Assembly: GCF_011766325.1 (NCBI RefSeq)
Contig: NZ_BLLG01000003.1
Span: forward strand, 372,001-436,000
Direction of reading: 5' to 3'
Source: Streptomyces pacificus
Lineage (GTDB): Bacteria > Actinomycetota > Actinomycetes > Streptomycetales > Streptomycetaceae
DNA length: 64,000 bases
The notes beneath the pieces were generated by a model. The model saw only the letters and a list, made by a program, of their open reading frames with translations. It did not search any database and was not told the origin of the DNA. The first letter of the stretch is position 1. Every line of letters begins with the position of its first letter. Made by a program: the position numbers and the translations under genes. Of the stretch, positions 1 to 8,867 are shown in pieces.

Positions 1-1037
1 AGCTCCAGGAGGTGTTCTTCGGGGAGCTGAACCTCCCCAAGACCAAGAAGACCAAGACCGGGTACACGACCGACGCCGACGCGCTGGCCTGGCTCGCCGG
101 CCAGACCGACCACGAGCTGCCGGTCATCATGCTGCGCCACCGCGAGCAGGCCCGGCTGCGCTCCACCGTCGAGGGCCTGATCAAGACCATCGCCGCGGAC
201 GGCCGGATCCACACCACCTTCAGCCAGACGGTCGCCGCGACCGGCCGGCTCTCCTCCACCGACCCGAATCTGCAGAACGTGCCGGTGCGCACGGACGAGG
301 GCCGGGCGATCCGCCGCGGCTTCGTCGTCGGCCAGGGCTTCGAGTCGCTGATGACCGCCGACTACAGCCAGATCGAGCTGCGCGTCATGGCCCATCTCTC
401 CGGGGACGAGGACCTGATCGAGGCGTTCACCTCGGGCGAGGACCTGCACACGACGGTGGCCTCCCAGGTCTTCGGCGTGGACCGGTCCGCGGTCGACGCC
501 GAGATGCGCCGCAAGATCAAGGCGATGTCGTACGGACTGGCCTACGGCCTCTCCGCGTTCGGCCTCAGCCAGCAGCTGAACATCGAGGCGGCCGAGGCGC
601 GGACCCTGATGGACACCTACTTCGAGCGGTTCGGCGGGGTCCGCGACTATCTGCGCCGTGTCGTGGACGAGGCGCGGGCCACGGGCTACACGGCGACGAT
701 GTTCGGCCGCCGGCGCTACCTCCCGGACCTCAACAGCGACAACCGCCAGCGTCGCGAGGCGGCCGAGCGGATGGCACTGAACGCGCCGATCCAGGGCACG
801 GCGGCGGACATCGTCAAGAAGGCGATGCTGCGGGTCGACGCGGGGCTGCGGGCGGAGGGACTCACCTCCCGGATGCTGCTCCAGGTCCATGACGAGATCG
901 TGCTGGAGATCGCCCCCGGCGAGCGCGAGCGGGTCGAAGGGCTCGTCCGCCGCGAGATGTCCGCCGCGGCGGAACTGCGTGCACCGCTGGACGTCTCGGT
1001 CGGCGTGGGCCCGGACTGGGAGTCCGCAGCCCACTGA
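1..1037 (+). CDS. polA: DNA polymerase I, C-terminal part (5' end outside window)
   Basis: The window opens inside this gene; the frame is open from base 3 and about 345 residues are visible of a protein usually near 900. What is present is the family A polymerase domain: motif A (DYSQIELRVMAH), the O-helix motif B (RRKIKAMSYGLAYG) and motif C (QVHDEIVLE) are all intact, so the polymerase is expected to be active. It fills gaps after nucleotide excision repair and removes RNA primers, using dNTPs on a primed template. The 5' nuclease and 3'-5' exonuclease-like domains lie outside the window. A GTG at 12 is internal and not the start. A strong hairpin follows the stop, shared with the convergent neighbour. 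Identification is secure. Confidence 0.97.
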   Translation, partial: LQEVFFGELNLPKTKKTKTGYTTDADALAWLAGQTDHELPVIMLRHREQARLRSTVEGLIKTIAADGRIHTTFSQTVAATGRLSSTDPNLQNVPVRTDEGRAIRRGFVVGQGFESLMTADYSQIELRVMAHLSGDEDLIEAFTSGEDLHTTVASQVFGVDRSAVDAEMRRKIKAMSYGLAYGLSAFGLSQQLNIEAAEARTLMDTYFERFGGVRDYLRRVVDEARATGYTATMFGRRRYLPDLNSDNRQRREAAERMALNAPIQGTAADIVKKAMLRVDAGLRAEGLTSRMLLQVHDEIVLEIAPGERERVEGLVRREMSAAAELRAPLDVSVGVGPDWESAAH

Positions 1038-1217
1038 CGCCGCCGGGGCGGCGCCGCGTGATCGCGCGCTGCGGCGGGCCGGGCCGCGTGTGTGCGGGGC
1101 CCGCCCCTTCGCCGGGCGACTGCGCGCCGGGCGCGATCCGGCCCCTCTCCCGTCGCCGCGCGGGCGCCGTCGTGCGGGGCCGGGGCTTGTGCCCGCCGCG
1201 GCATCCGGTGGGCGGGT

Positions 1218-1255
1218 GCCCGCCCGGCCGGACGCCTGGCCGGCCGGGGGCGGGC
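1218..1255. terminator. Hairpin between convergent polA and DUF4184 gene
   Basis: GC-only stem: left arm 1218-1231 and right arm 1240-1255 pair across an 8-base loop, with two extra G on the right arm. There is no U tract, as is usual in Streptomyces. It lies just before the stop codon of the minus-strand gene and 180 bases after polA, so it could serve either direction. Confidence 0.55.
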
Positions 1256-1257
1256 GG

Positions 1258-2106
1258 TCAGGACACGCCCGTCCGTTCCCGCGGGGGCGCCGCGTCCGGG
1301 CCGGGGCCCCGCCGCGACCGCGTCCGGACCGCCGCGCCGTACAGCACCAGGCCCACCGCGAGACCGGCCCCCGCGCCGAAGCACACGGTCGGAACGATGT
1401 CGAGGGGCGTGTCGACCCGGCCCCCGTGCTGGGAGAAGCGCACACAGCGATGCGCCGTTCCCGCCAGGACGCACAGGGTGAGCAGGACCGCGGCGGCCCA
1501 CCGCCCCCGCCGGCCGATCGACGGTACGGGCGCCGGCCCGGCGTTCGGCGGGGTGCGCTCCCACACGGACCGGGTGAACCAGCCCAGCGCCACCAACGCC
1601 AGGATCGAACTCCCGTACTGCATATACGTGTAGAGGGGGAATCCGGCGACGGATTGTGCGAGCGCCGGCAGCGCCCGGGTACCCCAGCGGTCGAAGTGGG
1701 TGAACGCGTCCCAGACGACATGCGTCGCCGCACCGATCACCGCCGAGACGCAGAACCACAGGACCAGAGCGGCCCGCGTCCGGCCGGGCCGGGCGCCGCC
1801 TCGCACAACGGCGTGGGCGCGCGCCTGAAGGCGCGGCGGGAGCAGGGCCAGCAGCGGCTCACGCACCATCAGCCAGAGTCCCACCAGCCCCGCCGCGATC
1901 CCGACGTCGACCGTCAGCACCCCCAGCGGGCCGTGTGTGACGTCGCCGAACCGCATCGCACCGGGCAGCACACTCGCCGTGAAGTAGGTGATGTCGGGTG
2001 CGAACGACCCCGCCACGAGTGCCGAGGCGACCAGTGGCCCCCGCGCCGTGCCGCTTCTGCGGATGCAGGGCAGGACCGCTGCCGCGTGACTGAGCGTGAA
2101 AGGCAT
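1258..2106 (-). CDS. DUF4184 family membrane protein
   Basis: A 282-residue protein whose N-terminus (MPFTLSHAAAVLP) and the following histidine/aspartate-containing segment (GSFAPDITYF) are typical of the DUF4184 family, often labelled membrane-bound metal-dependent hydrolase-like. Several hydrophobic stretches (about residues 25-45, 65-85, 120-145, 200-220) suggest a multi-pass inner-membrane protein. A GATHVVWDAFTHFDRWG segment with conserved H, D and H could bind metal. Function is not known. It is divergent from the lytic transglycosylase, with 241 bases between starts, and convergent with polA. Start ATG is the first residue of the family-conserved N-terminus. Confidence 0.8.
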   Translation of the reverse strand: MPFTLSHAAAVLPCIRRSGTARGPLVASALVAGSFAPDITYFTASVLPGAMRFGDVTHGPLGVLTVDVGIAAGLVGLWLMVREPLLALLPPRLQARAHAVVRGGARPGRTRAALVLWFCVSAVIGAATHVVWDAFTHFDRWGTRALPALAQSVAGFPLYTYMQYGSSILALVALGWFTRSVWERTPPNAGPAPVPSIGRRGRWAAAVLLTLCVLAGTAHRCVRFSQHGGRVDTPLDIVPTVCFGAGAGLAVGLVLYGAAVRTRSRRGPGPDAAPPRERTGVS

Positions 2107-2347
2107 GGTGAGCCGCCCCCGTGAGACCGTTGCCGAGCGATGCCGCCCAGTATGGGCGAACCCGGCGATGTGCCGTGTGCCGTGTGGACCGGACCCGGAC
2201 GCCCGCGTGCCGGCCGTGGCGGAGGGGCGAACAGGCGGCGAGAGTGGCCGGAGTTCCTGTGCCGCGGTGCGGGCGGTTGCCGTAGTGTCGCACGGTACAT
2301 CGCGCGTGAGCGCGCGAGCAGCGGCCTACGGGGAGGGGACCAGGGGT

Positions 2348-4195
2348 ATGGCAGCGCAATTCGGCCGCCGGCTGCGCAAGGGGGCTACCACGACAGCGGT
2401 GGCGGCGGTCGCCGTGGCCGCGCTGTCCGCATCGCAGGCGCCGGGTGTCGCGCCGGCCGCCGGCGGCGAAGCCCAGGCTCTGGAAGCGACCCCGCCGACG
2501 GACCCGTCGGCGACCGGCGACTCCTCCTACTACACGGACCTGCCGCCGCTGAACAGCCCCAACAAGCCCGGTGCCCCGACCCCCCTGCCCGCGGCAGCCG
2601 AAGCGGAGGCCGGGATTCCGGCCACGGTGCTCGGCGCGTACAAGCAGGCCGAGCAGACCGTCGCCGCGAGCGACCCCGGCTGCCGCCTCCCCTGGCAGCT
2701 GCTCGCCGCCATCGGCAAGGTCGAGTCCGGCCAGGCGCGCGGCGGGCGGGTCGACGCCGACGGGACGACGTTCTCCCCGATTCTCGGACCGGTGCTGAAC
2801 GGGGTGGGGTTCGCCAACATCTCCGACACCGACGACGGCGCCTACGACGGCGACCGCACCCACGACCGCGCGGTCGGCCCGATGCAGTTCATCCCGTCGA
2901 CCTGGGCCACCTGGGGCCAGGACGCCAACGGCGACGGGCGCAAGGACCCGAACAACATCCACGACGCTGCGCTCGCCGCCGCGAAGTACCTGTGTGCCGA
3001 CGGCCGCGACCTGTCCGTCAAGGAGGACCTCGACAGGGCGATCCTGAGCTACAACCGCTCGCGCGAGTACCTGCGGACGGTCCTGTCCTGGTTCGAGTAC
3101 TACAAGAAGGGCACCCACGAGGTCCCCGACGGCTCGGGAGTCCTGCCGGTCGAGAGCAGCGGCAGCGGCCTCACGGCCACACCGGCCGAGCCCGCTGCCC
3201 CGGACACGCTCCGAAAGACGCCGGCCGAGTCCGCTGCTCCGGACGATCCCGCCATGCCGACGACGCCGGCCGAGTCCGCTGCCCCGGACGATCCCGCCAT
3301 GCCCACGACGCCGGCCACCGCGCCCGACCGGTCGCCGTCCCCCTCGGTACCCGGCGGCTCGACCGGAGGCCCCAAGCCTGCCCCGGCGAAGCCGGGGACC
3401 GGCACGCCCTCCCCGGACACCAGTCCGGCGAAGCCGACGCCTCCGGCCCCCCCGACGCCTCCGGCCCCCCCGACGCCTCCGGCCCCTCCGGCGTCCGCAA
3501 CGGTGTTCGGCATCGAGAACGCGGGCGGCGGACGTCCCACCGCCGTCGCCGGCCAGGAGTTCACCGAGCTGCCGAAGGTCCGGGCGAAGGACCGCTCCGG
3601 TCAGCCGGTGGCAGGCGCCGACCTGGTCTTCGAGCTCGTCGGCGAGACCGACGCCCGCTTCTCCGGTGACCTCAGGAGTGCGGTCGTGCGTACCGGGGAG
3701 GGGGGCGTGGCCGCCGCCCCGCCGCTGAAGGCCGGTGAGAAGACCGGTGACTTCACCATCCGGGTGACCGTCGCCGGGCGGACCCTGCCCCGCCTCGACT
3801 ACGCCGCGACCGTCACCCCCCGCCAGGCGGACGCCCTCGCGCGGACCGGAGACGACGAGCTGACCGCCTCGCCCTCCTCAGCGTTCGCCCACCCCGTCGC
3901 GGTCAAGGCCACGTTCGAGGGCGTGGCGGCCGGGGGTGTGGCCGTCACGGCCGCGATGGTCACCGCGGGCGACGCCCCGGCCGAGTCCACCGAGGGCCCG
4001 TACTTCAAGGACGCCGGGGGCGATCCGGTCCGCACGCTCTCCGAGCTGAGGACCGGCGCCGACGGCACGCTGGTGCTGCCGGAGATCTTCTCGGACGACC
4101 GGCCCGGCACGTTCCTGCTGCGCCTGACGGCCGAGGGCGGTGCCGTGCTGACCCTCGAACTCCGGGTCGCCGCCCCGGCGGCCCCGACCGTCTGA
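2348..4195 (+). CDS. Exported lytic transglycosylase with Pro-rich linker and Ig-like tail
   Basis: 615 residues from ATG 2348, chosen because a strong GGGGAGGGG site sits just upstream and a Sec signal peptide follows (MAAQFGRRLRKG, hydrophobic core, cleavage near ALA/AGG about residue 40). Residues about 95-260 are an MltB-like lytic transglycosylase domain: LPWQLLAAIGKVESG carries the catalytic Glu, and AVGPMQFIPSTW and ILSYNRS are diagnostic. It should cleave peptidoglycan outside the membrane. A Pro/Ala/Thr-rich linker (about 265-385) contains 15-residue and 6-residue repeats. The last ~220 residues resemble bacterial Ig-like (Big-1/invasin type) folds, an unusual attachment for this enzyme, perhaps for wall or surface binding. 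In-frame upstream codons (from 2096) lack a signal peptide and overlap the divergent gene. Confidence 0.85.
   Translation: MAAQFGRRLRKGATTTAVAAVAVAALSASQAPGVAPAAGGEAQALEATPPTDPSATGDSSYYTDLPPLNSPNKPGAPTPLPAAAEAEAGIPATVLGAYKQAEQTVAASDPGCRLPWQLLAAIGKVESGQARGGRVDADGTTFSPILGPVLNGVGFANISDTDDGAYDGDRTHDRAVGPMQFIPSTWATWGQDANGDGRKDPNNIHDAALAAAKYLCADGRDLSVKEDLDRAILSYNRSREYLRTVLSWFEYYKKGTHEVPDGSGVLPVESSGSGLTATPAEPAAPDTLRKTPAESAAPDDPAMPTTPAESAAPDDPAMPTTPATAPDRSPSPSVPGGSTGGPKPAPAKPGTGTPSPDTSPAKPTPPAPPTPPAPPTPPAPPASATVFGIENAGGGRPTAVAGQEFTELPKVRAKDRSGQPVAGADLVFELVGETDARFSGDLRSAVVRTGEGGVAAAPPLKAGEKTGDFTIRVTVAGRTLPRLDYAATVTPRQADALARTGDDELTASPSSAFAHPVAVKATFEGVAAGGVAVTAAMVTAGDAPAESTEGPYFKDAGGDPVRTLSELRTGADGTLVLPEIFSDDRPGTFLLRLTAEGGAVLTLELRVAAPAAPTV
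3218..3307 (+). repeat. 45-bp tandem repeat, two copies, in transglycosylase linker
   Basis: Two near-identical 45-bp units (3218-3262 and 3263-3307), each encoding 15 residues of the linker (TPAESAAPDDPAMPT type). In-frame, so copy number changes alter linker length without frameshift. Confidence 0.85.
3434..3487 (+). repeat. 18-bp tandem repeat, three copies (PTPPAP)
   Basis: Three 18-bp units at 3434-3451, 3452-3469 and 3470-3487 encode PTPPAP three times in the proline-rich spacer of the transglycosylase. Confidence 0.85.
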
Positions 4196-4209
4196 CCGCC
4201 CGCCCGGCG

Positions 4210-4267
4210 GCACACACCGCAGCGCCCCTCCGCCCGGTTCCGTGCGCAGGGGCGCTGCGGTGTGTGC
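4210..4267 (+). terminator. Strong hairpin after the lytic transglycosylase gene
   Basis: A perfect 20-bp stem: 4210-4229 pairs with 4248-4267 across an 18-base loop. It starts 15 bases after the stop codon, and the next gene begins 95 bases later. Best read as a factor-independent terminator of the Streptomyces type (no U tract). Confidence 0.85.
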
Positions 4268-4361
4268 GGCGGGACGTGTTCTCTTCTGGGCACCCCGTTG
4301 CTACGGTGCCCGAGCCCGTTGCTCTGACGCCCCATCAGATCGTGTACCCGGGAGGCCGACC

Positions 4362-4499
4362 ATGCGCGCCCTCGTCGCCGTCGCATCCGGGCTGGTCCCC
4401 GTGCTGCTCGTCGTGCTGCTCCTCGCCGTACTCGACGTACCGCCGGGGGAGACCTCGCCCAGACCGCTCCTCACCACCGTTCCCGGACCCGTGAAGTAG
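4362..4499 (+). CDS. Small membrane protein, 45 aa (SPW_0924-like)
   Basis: ATG 4362 follows GGAGG at 4351-4355. The protein has one hydrophobic helix (ALVAVASGLVPVLLVVLLLAV) and a short polar tail ending GETSPRPLLTTVPGPVK. It sits 16 bases before the DUF3068 gene with which it is probably cotranscribed. From memory, small Streptomyces proteins of this form are named SPW_0924 family; I cannot check that. Codon use (G/C third positions), the clear ribosome site and the tight spacing argue it is real. Confidence 0.7.
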   Translation: MRALVAVASGLVPVLLVVLLLAVLDVPPGETSPRPLLTTVPGPVK

Positions 4500-4515
4500 C
4501 GGGGGAGCAGCCGCC

Positions 4516-5535
4516 ATGCGCCGCAGAGCCAGTCTCGTGCTTCTGTCGCTCGCCGTCTTCTTCGCTGCACTGGCGCCGGTGCTGCGCTGGTACGCCTTTC
4601 CCCGGCTGGTCAGGATCCCGCCGGGCCAGTACCAGGAGACGGTGCTCGAGGCGCGCCCCGCGACCCTGCTGCGCTACGACACCATGCGGGCCGAGCAGGT
4701 GGAGAAGGTCACCATCGTCCAGACCCTCAAGGGCAACGTGGAGGAGTCCGAGCGGATCGAGCGCAGCACGGGCCGGGACGTGGTGGTCTGGGACTCGCTC
4801 TCCCATGTCCAGGGACCGGACGGCGAGACCGTCTCCCAGATCCCCGGGCGGTACATCTTCGACGGCCACACCCAGGAGCCCGTGCACGCCCCGGGGGAGA
4901 CGGTCGACGGGGACCCGGTGCGGCGCGAGGGCATCGAGTTCAAGTGGCCCTTCCTCACCGAGAAGCGGGACTACGTGTACTTCGACGCCCAGACCAGGAC
5001 CTCCGCCCCCATCCACTACAAGGGGACTCGGACCTTCCGCGGACTGGAGGTCTACTACTTCGAGCAGACGGTCCCGTGGACCAAGGTGCCCTACCCCGAG
5101 AAGATGCCGATACCCGGCATCGATGCCGGGACACTGGAGGAGCGAACCGGTACCACCCGCTGGTACACCACCACACGCATGTTCTGGGTCGAGCCGGCCA
5201 CCGGGGCGCCCGTCAACGGCGAGGAGATCCACACCGAGGAACTGCGCGGCGGTTCGCTGCTCGGCGGCCGCGACCGGGTGACCGCGTTCTCCGGCCACGT
5301 CAGGATGCGCGAGGACTACGTGGACCGCACGGTCGCCCAGGTGTCGTCCCAGCGCGGGCTGGTGCTCCTGCTGGCCTCCCACCTGCCGTGGACCTTCCTG
5401 GGCCTCGGCACGGGCCTCCTCGCACTGTCCCTCCTCCTCGAAGCGCGCTCACGCCGCCCCGGCGGCGACGGCGCGCCGGCACCCGGCGCGGGTGGCGCGG
5501 GCGGCGCGGCGGATCGTGAACCCGGGCCCGCGTGA
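4516..5535 (+). CDS. DUF3068 (PorA-like) membrane-anchored protein
   Basis: 339 residues with a hydrophobic N-terminal helix (about 5-25), a large extracytoplasmic region, and a second membrane helix (about 273-297) followed by a Gly/Ala/Pro tail. The sequence (RYDTMRAEQVEKVTIVQT, GLEVYYFEQTVPWTKV, TRMFWVEPATGAPVNGEE) is typical of the actinobacterial DUF3068 family. Members are envelope proteins of unknown role, so this is topology rather than function. GGGGGAG at 4500-4506 is the ribosome site for ATG 4516. Confidence 0.85.
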   Translation: MRRRASLVLLSLAVFFAALAPVLRWYAFPRLVRIPPGQYQETVLEARPATLLRYDTMRAEQVEKVTIVQTLKGNVEESERIERSTGRDVVVWDSLSHVQGPDGETVSQIPGRYIFDGHTQEPVHAPGETVDGDPVRREGIEFKWPFLTEKRDYVYFDAQTRTSAPIHYKGTRTFRGLEVYYFEQTVPWTKVPYPEKMPIPGIDAGTLEERTGTTRWYTTTRMFWVEPATGAPVNGEEIHTEELRGGSLLGGRDRVTAFSGHVRMREDYVDRTVAQVSSQRGLVLLLASHLPWTFLGLGTGLLALSLLLEARSRRPGGDGAPAPGAGGAGGAADREPGPA

Positions 5536-5600
5536 GGAGGCGGGCCCGGACGGAGGGTGCGCTGGTGCCGCGGCAGGCGATGTCCGCCCGACACGACGCC

Positions 5601-5636
5601 CGGCACACCCGGCACACCCGGCACGCCCGGCACGCC
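5601..5636. repeat. 9-bp tandem repeat, four copies
   Basis: CGGCACACC twice (5601-5618) then CGGCACGCC twice (5619-5636), in the noncoding gap between DUF3068 and the hrpB relic. Confidence 0.85.
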
Positions 5637-5651
5637 CGGTACCCGGTGGCT

Positions 5652-5879
5652 TCAGGACCGCCCCAGCCCGCCCGCCTGCAGGGCGAACGCCGTCAGGTCC
5701 GCCACACCTGGATCTCCGCCGCGGTCCGGCAGGCCGGCGAGCGAGATCGGCACCAGCGTCGTCTTGCCCGTGCCGGGCGGCGCGCACAGCACGGCGGCGC
5801 CGCGGGAGTGACGGGCCCGGGCCGGCGCCGGGAGGGCCGTGCGCACGGGAAGCAGGGCGGGGGCGTCGTCGCGGACCAC
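5652..5879 (-). pseudogene. hrpB: Relic of ATP-dependent helicase HrpB
   Basis: The frame starts at GTG 5879, one base after the methyltransferase stop, and encodes 75 residues against about 830 for HrpB. The first ~50 residues match the HrpB N-terminus, including an intact Walker A (LCAPPGTGKTTLVP). They are then joined to a piece from the middle of HrpB (ADLTAFALQA), which in intact proteins lies roughly 300 residues later. Around the junction, a second frame reads AEIQV up to base 5700, and two extra bases (TG after GAG ATC CAG GTG) separate it from the ADLTAFALQA frame. So I infer a large internal deletion, a 2-bp insertion and loss of the 3' half. It cannot make a working helicase. The N-terminal fragment could still be translated by coupling to the upstream gene. 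Confidence 0.75.
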
Positions 5880-5880
5880 G

Positions 5881-6711
5881 TCAGGTCCCCCCGTCCAGGG
5901 GAGCGGTCCCGCTCCGCTCGCAGACGAAGATCGCCGTCCCCGGGATCAGGTTCCCGCGCAACGGGGACCAGCCGCCCCACTCCCGGCTGTTCCAGGCCGG
6001 CCACTCCGGCTCCACCAGGTCGGCCAGCCGGAAGCCGGCCGCCACCACGTCGCGGACGCGGTCCCCGATCGTCCTGTGGTGCTCCACATAGACGGCCCGG
6101 CCCGCCTCGTCCTGCTCCACGTACGGGGTGCGGTCGAAGTAGGAGGCGGCGACGGACAGCCCCTCGGGGCCCGGCTCGTCGGGGAACGCCCAGCGGACGG
6201 GGTGCGTGACCGAGAAGACCCACCGCCCGCCGGGCCGCAGGACCCGCCGCACCTCCCGGAACACGCGCACCGGGTCGGCGACGAACGGCACGGCTCCGTA
6301 TGCGGAGCACGCCAGGTCGAAGGAGCCGTCGGCGAAGGGCAGCGCGCCGGCGTCCGCCTCCACCAGGGGGAAGTCCGCGCCGATCCGCAGGGCGTGCTGG
6401 AGCTGGCGGTGCGAGAGGTCAAGGGCCACCGGCCGGGCGCCCTGGGTCAGCAGCCAGCGGGAGCACTGGGCCGCGCCGGCGCCGATCTCCAGCACGTCGG
6501 CGTTCCGCAGGGACTCCGCGGGGCCGAGCAGCCGGGCCTCGGCCTCGTCCAGCCCCTCGGGGCACCAGACGAACCGGTCGTCGCCGAGGAAGGTGCCGTG
6601 CTCGCTCTGGTACTCGTCGGCGTTGCGGTCCCACCAGCCGCGGCTGGCGCGGCTGCTCTCCGCGCCGGCGGTGTGACGCCGGGTCGCCTCCGGTCCGTAC
6701 TCTTGGATCAT
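5881..6711 (-). CDS. Class I SAM-dependent methyltransferase
   Basis: 276 residues with the Rossmann methyltransferase motifs: motif I VLEIGAGAAQCSRWL (about 72-86), an acidic SAM-ribose residue in VALDLS, motif II/III region VEADAGALPFADGSFDLA, and LRPGGRWVFSVTHP. The fold is that of UbiE/SmtA-type small-molecule methyltransferases. The WWDRNADEYQ N-terminus is common in a Streptomyces family next to hrpB. Substrate is unknown. Its stop abuts the start of the hrpB relic, implying a former two-gene operon. Confidence 0.88.
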   Translation of the reverse strand: MIQEYGPEATRRHTAGAESSRASRGWWDRNADEYQSEHGTFLGDDRFVWCPEGLDEAEARLLGPAESLRNADVLEIGAGAAQCSRWLLTQGARPVALDLSHRQLQHALRIGADFPLVEADAGALPFADGSFDLACSAYGAVPFVADPVRVFREVRRVLRPGGRWVFSVTHPVRWAFPDEPGPEGLSVAASYFDRTPYVEQDEAGRAVYVEHHRTIGDRVRDVVAAGFRLADLVEPEWPAWNSREWGGWSPLRGNLIPGTAIFVCERSGTAPLDGGT

Positions 6712-7095
6712 CTCGCCCGTCGTTGTACGTTGCTGGTGCCTCGCCCGGAAGGGCCGCGAGGGGCCTGCGGCCGTGTCGCGGGGAGCGAGGGGCGGCCATC
6801 ATGGCCTCGGCAAACCCTAGTTGTGCCGGGTATGCGGAGTTCCGCCCCGGGTGGGGGCCTTCGCGCATTGACCGTGCCCTGCCGCCCCCGTATGCTAAAG
6901 GTTGCGCTGCGGGCTTGCGCGCCTCAGACCGAGCAGGCCGCGCTCGCATCTGCTGTATGTCCCCTCGGTTGTCGAGGCGCCATTCCCCCTCCGGGGCTGG
7001 CGCTTCCTTGGCTGTCCGGCTTCTGCAGCTGCGATACGGGCTCACGGCGTAGCAGTACCTACGACTTCAATGTCCGTACCGGAGCCCTTTCCCAC
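6712..7095. other. Divergent intergenic region, methyltransferase / rpsA
   Basis: 384 bases. It holds the rpsA promoter (6868-6896) and a leader of about 190 bases. The first half must carry the promoter of the minus-strand methyltransferase. I recognise no small gene or known RNA element here. Confidence 0.6.
6868..6896 (+). promoter_or_regulatory. Vegetative (HrdB-type) promoter of rpsA
   Basis: TTGACC (6868-6873), a 17-base spacer and TATGCT (6891-6896) is close to the Streptomyces housekeeping consensus. The predicted start near 6903 leaves a leader of roughly 190 bases before the rpsA ATG. Confidence 0.75.
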
Positions 7096-8589
7096 ATGAC
7101 GAGCAGCACCGAGACCACCGCCACCACCCCGCAGGTTGCGGTCAACGACATCGGTAACGAGGAAGCCTTCCTCGCCGCGATCGACGAGACGATCAAGTAC
7201 TTCAACGACGGCGACATCGTCGACGGCGTCATCGTGAAGGTCGACCGGGACGAGGTCCTGCTCGACATCGGTTACAAGACCGAAGGTGTCATCCCGAGCC
7301 GCGAGCTCTCGATCAAGCACGACGTCGACCCCAACGAGGTCGTCGCCGTCGGTGACGAGATCGAGGCCCTCGTCCTCCAGAAGGAGGACAAGGAAGGCCG
7401 TCTGATCCTCTCGAAGAAGCGCGCCCAGTACGAGCGCGCTTGGGGCACCATCGAGAAGATCAAGGAAGAGGACGGCATCGTCACCGGTACCGTCATCGAG
7501 GTCGTCAAGGGTGGTCTCATCCTCGACATCGGCCTCCGTGGCTTCCTCCCCGCCTCCCTGGTCGAGATGCGCCGTGTGCGCGACCTCCAGCCGTATGTCG
7601 GCAAGGAGCTCGAGGCCAAGATCATCGAGTTGGACAAGAACCGCAACAACGTGGTCCTGTCCCGCCGTGCCTGGCTGGAGCAGACCCAGTCCGAGGTCCG
7701 CCAGACGTTCCTCACCACCCTGCAGAAGGGCCAGGTCCGGTCCGGCGTCGTCTCCTCGATCGTCAACTTCGGTGCCTTCGTGGACCTGGGCGGCGTCGAC
7801 GGTCTGGTGCACGTCTCCGAGCTGTCCTGGAAGCACATCGACCACCCGTCCGAGGTCGTCGAGGTCGGCCAGGAGGTCACCGTCGAGGTCCTCGACGTCG
7901 ACATGGACCGCGAGCGGGTCTCCCTGTCGCTGAAGGCGACGCAGGAGGACCCGTGGCAGCAGTTCGCCCGCACCCACCAGATCGGCCAGGTCGTCCCGGG
8001 CAAGGTCACCAAGCTGGTGCCGTTCGGCGCGTTCGTCCGCGTGGACGAGGGCATCGAGGGCCTGGTCCACATCTCCGAGCTGGCCGAGCGCCACGTGGAG
8101 ATCCCGGAGCAGGTCGTCCAGGTCAACGACGAGATCTTCGTCAAGGTCATCGACATCGACCTCGAGCGTCGCCGGATCTCGCTGTCCCTCAAGCAGGCCA
8201 ACGAGTCCTTCGGTGCCGACCCGGCGTCGGTCGAGTTCGACCCGACCCTGTACGGCATGGCCGCGTCCTACGACGACCAGGGCAACTACATCTACCCCGA
8301 GGGCTTCGACCCCGAGACCAACGACTGGCTCGAGGGCTACGAGAAGCAGCGCGAGGAGTGGGAGGGGCAGTACGCCGAGGCGCAGCAGCGCTTCGAGCAG
8401 CACCAGGCCCAGGTCATCAAGTCCCGCGAGGCCGACGAGCAGGCCGCTGCCGAGGGCGGGCAGACCGCTCCGGCCGCCGCGCCGCAGGGCGGTTCGTACT
8501 CCTCGGAGTCGGACGACAACTCCGGCGCCCTGGCGTCGGACGAGGCCCTCGCCGCGCTCCGCGAGAAGCTGGCAGGCGGCCAGAGCTGA
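7096..8589 (+). CDS. rpsA: 30S ribosomal protein S1
   Basis: 497 residues from ATG 7096 (GGAG at 7081-7084). Four S1 RNA-binding domains can be read in order: about 38-108 ([23 protein letters not shown]), 125-190 ([20 protein letters not shown]), 212-280 ([20 protein letters not shown]) and 297-367 ([21 protein letters not shown]), followed by an acidic/Gln-rich tail. This is the actinobacterial form with four domains rather than the six of E. coli. S1 binds mRNA leaders and brings them to the small subunit. A long leader makes feedback by S1 on its own mRNA possible but unproven. A strong hairpin follows. Confidence 0.97.
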   Translation: MTSSTETTATTPQVAVNDIGNEEAFLAAIDETIKYFNDGDIVDGVIVKVDRDEVLLDIGYKTEGVIPSRELSIKHDVDPNEVVAVGDEIEALVLQKEDKEGRLILSKKRAQYERAWGTIEKIKEEDGIVTGTVIEVVKGGLILDIGLRGFLPASLVEMRRVRDLQPYVGKELEAKIIELDKNRNNVVLSRRAWLEQTQSEVRQTFLTTLQKGQVRSGVVSSIVNFGAFVDLGGVDGLVHVSELSWKHIDHPSEVVEVGQEVTVEVLDVDMDRERVSLSLKATQEDPWQQFARTHQIGQVVPGKVTKLVPFGAFVRVDEGIEGLVHISELAERHVEIPEQVVQVNDEIFVKVIDIDLERRRISLSLKQANESFGADPASVEFDPTLYGMAASYDDQGNYIYPEGFDPETNDWLEGYEKQREEWEGQYAEAQQRFEQHQAQVIKSREADEQAAAEGGQTAPAAAPQGGSYSSESDDNSGALASDEALAALREKLAGGQS

Positions 8590-8619
8590 GGCTCCCGCCG
8601 GCCACCGGGCAACCGGTAC

Positions 8620-8652
8620 GGAGGCCCGTCCCCTTCAGGGGGGCGGGCCTCC
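8620..8652 (+). terminator. rpsA terminator hairpin
   Basis: A near-perfect stem: 8620-8633 pairs with 8638-8652 across TTCA, 30 bases after the rpsA stop. Confidence 0.8.
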
Positions 8653-8867
8653 GCCTGTTGCCCGGGCAGGCGCCGCTCCCCGGTGCGCGATGTCTCCGAG
8701 CATGCGAGGGGCCCCGTTCGCCGTGCCTGCCGTTGCCGGGTACGCGATGTCCCCGGGCGCGCGGCGGCCTCCCGTCCGACCGGTTCCCCGGAGCCGCCCG
8801 GCCGCCGTCGGGAATGATCGCACCAGGCGCGGGGTTGACCCTCAGACACGGAGAAGGGGCGGTAACG

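Noticed and set aside
7042..8403. Leu/Asp-rich minus-strand frame opposite rpsA
   Set aside because: Mirror image of the S1 coding sequence codon pattern, no homology and no ribosome site.
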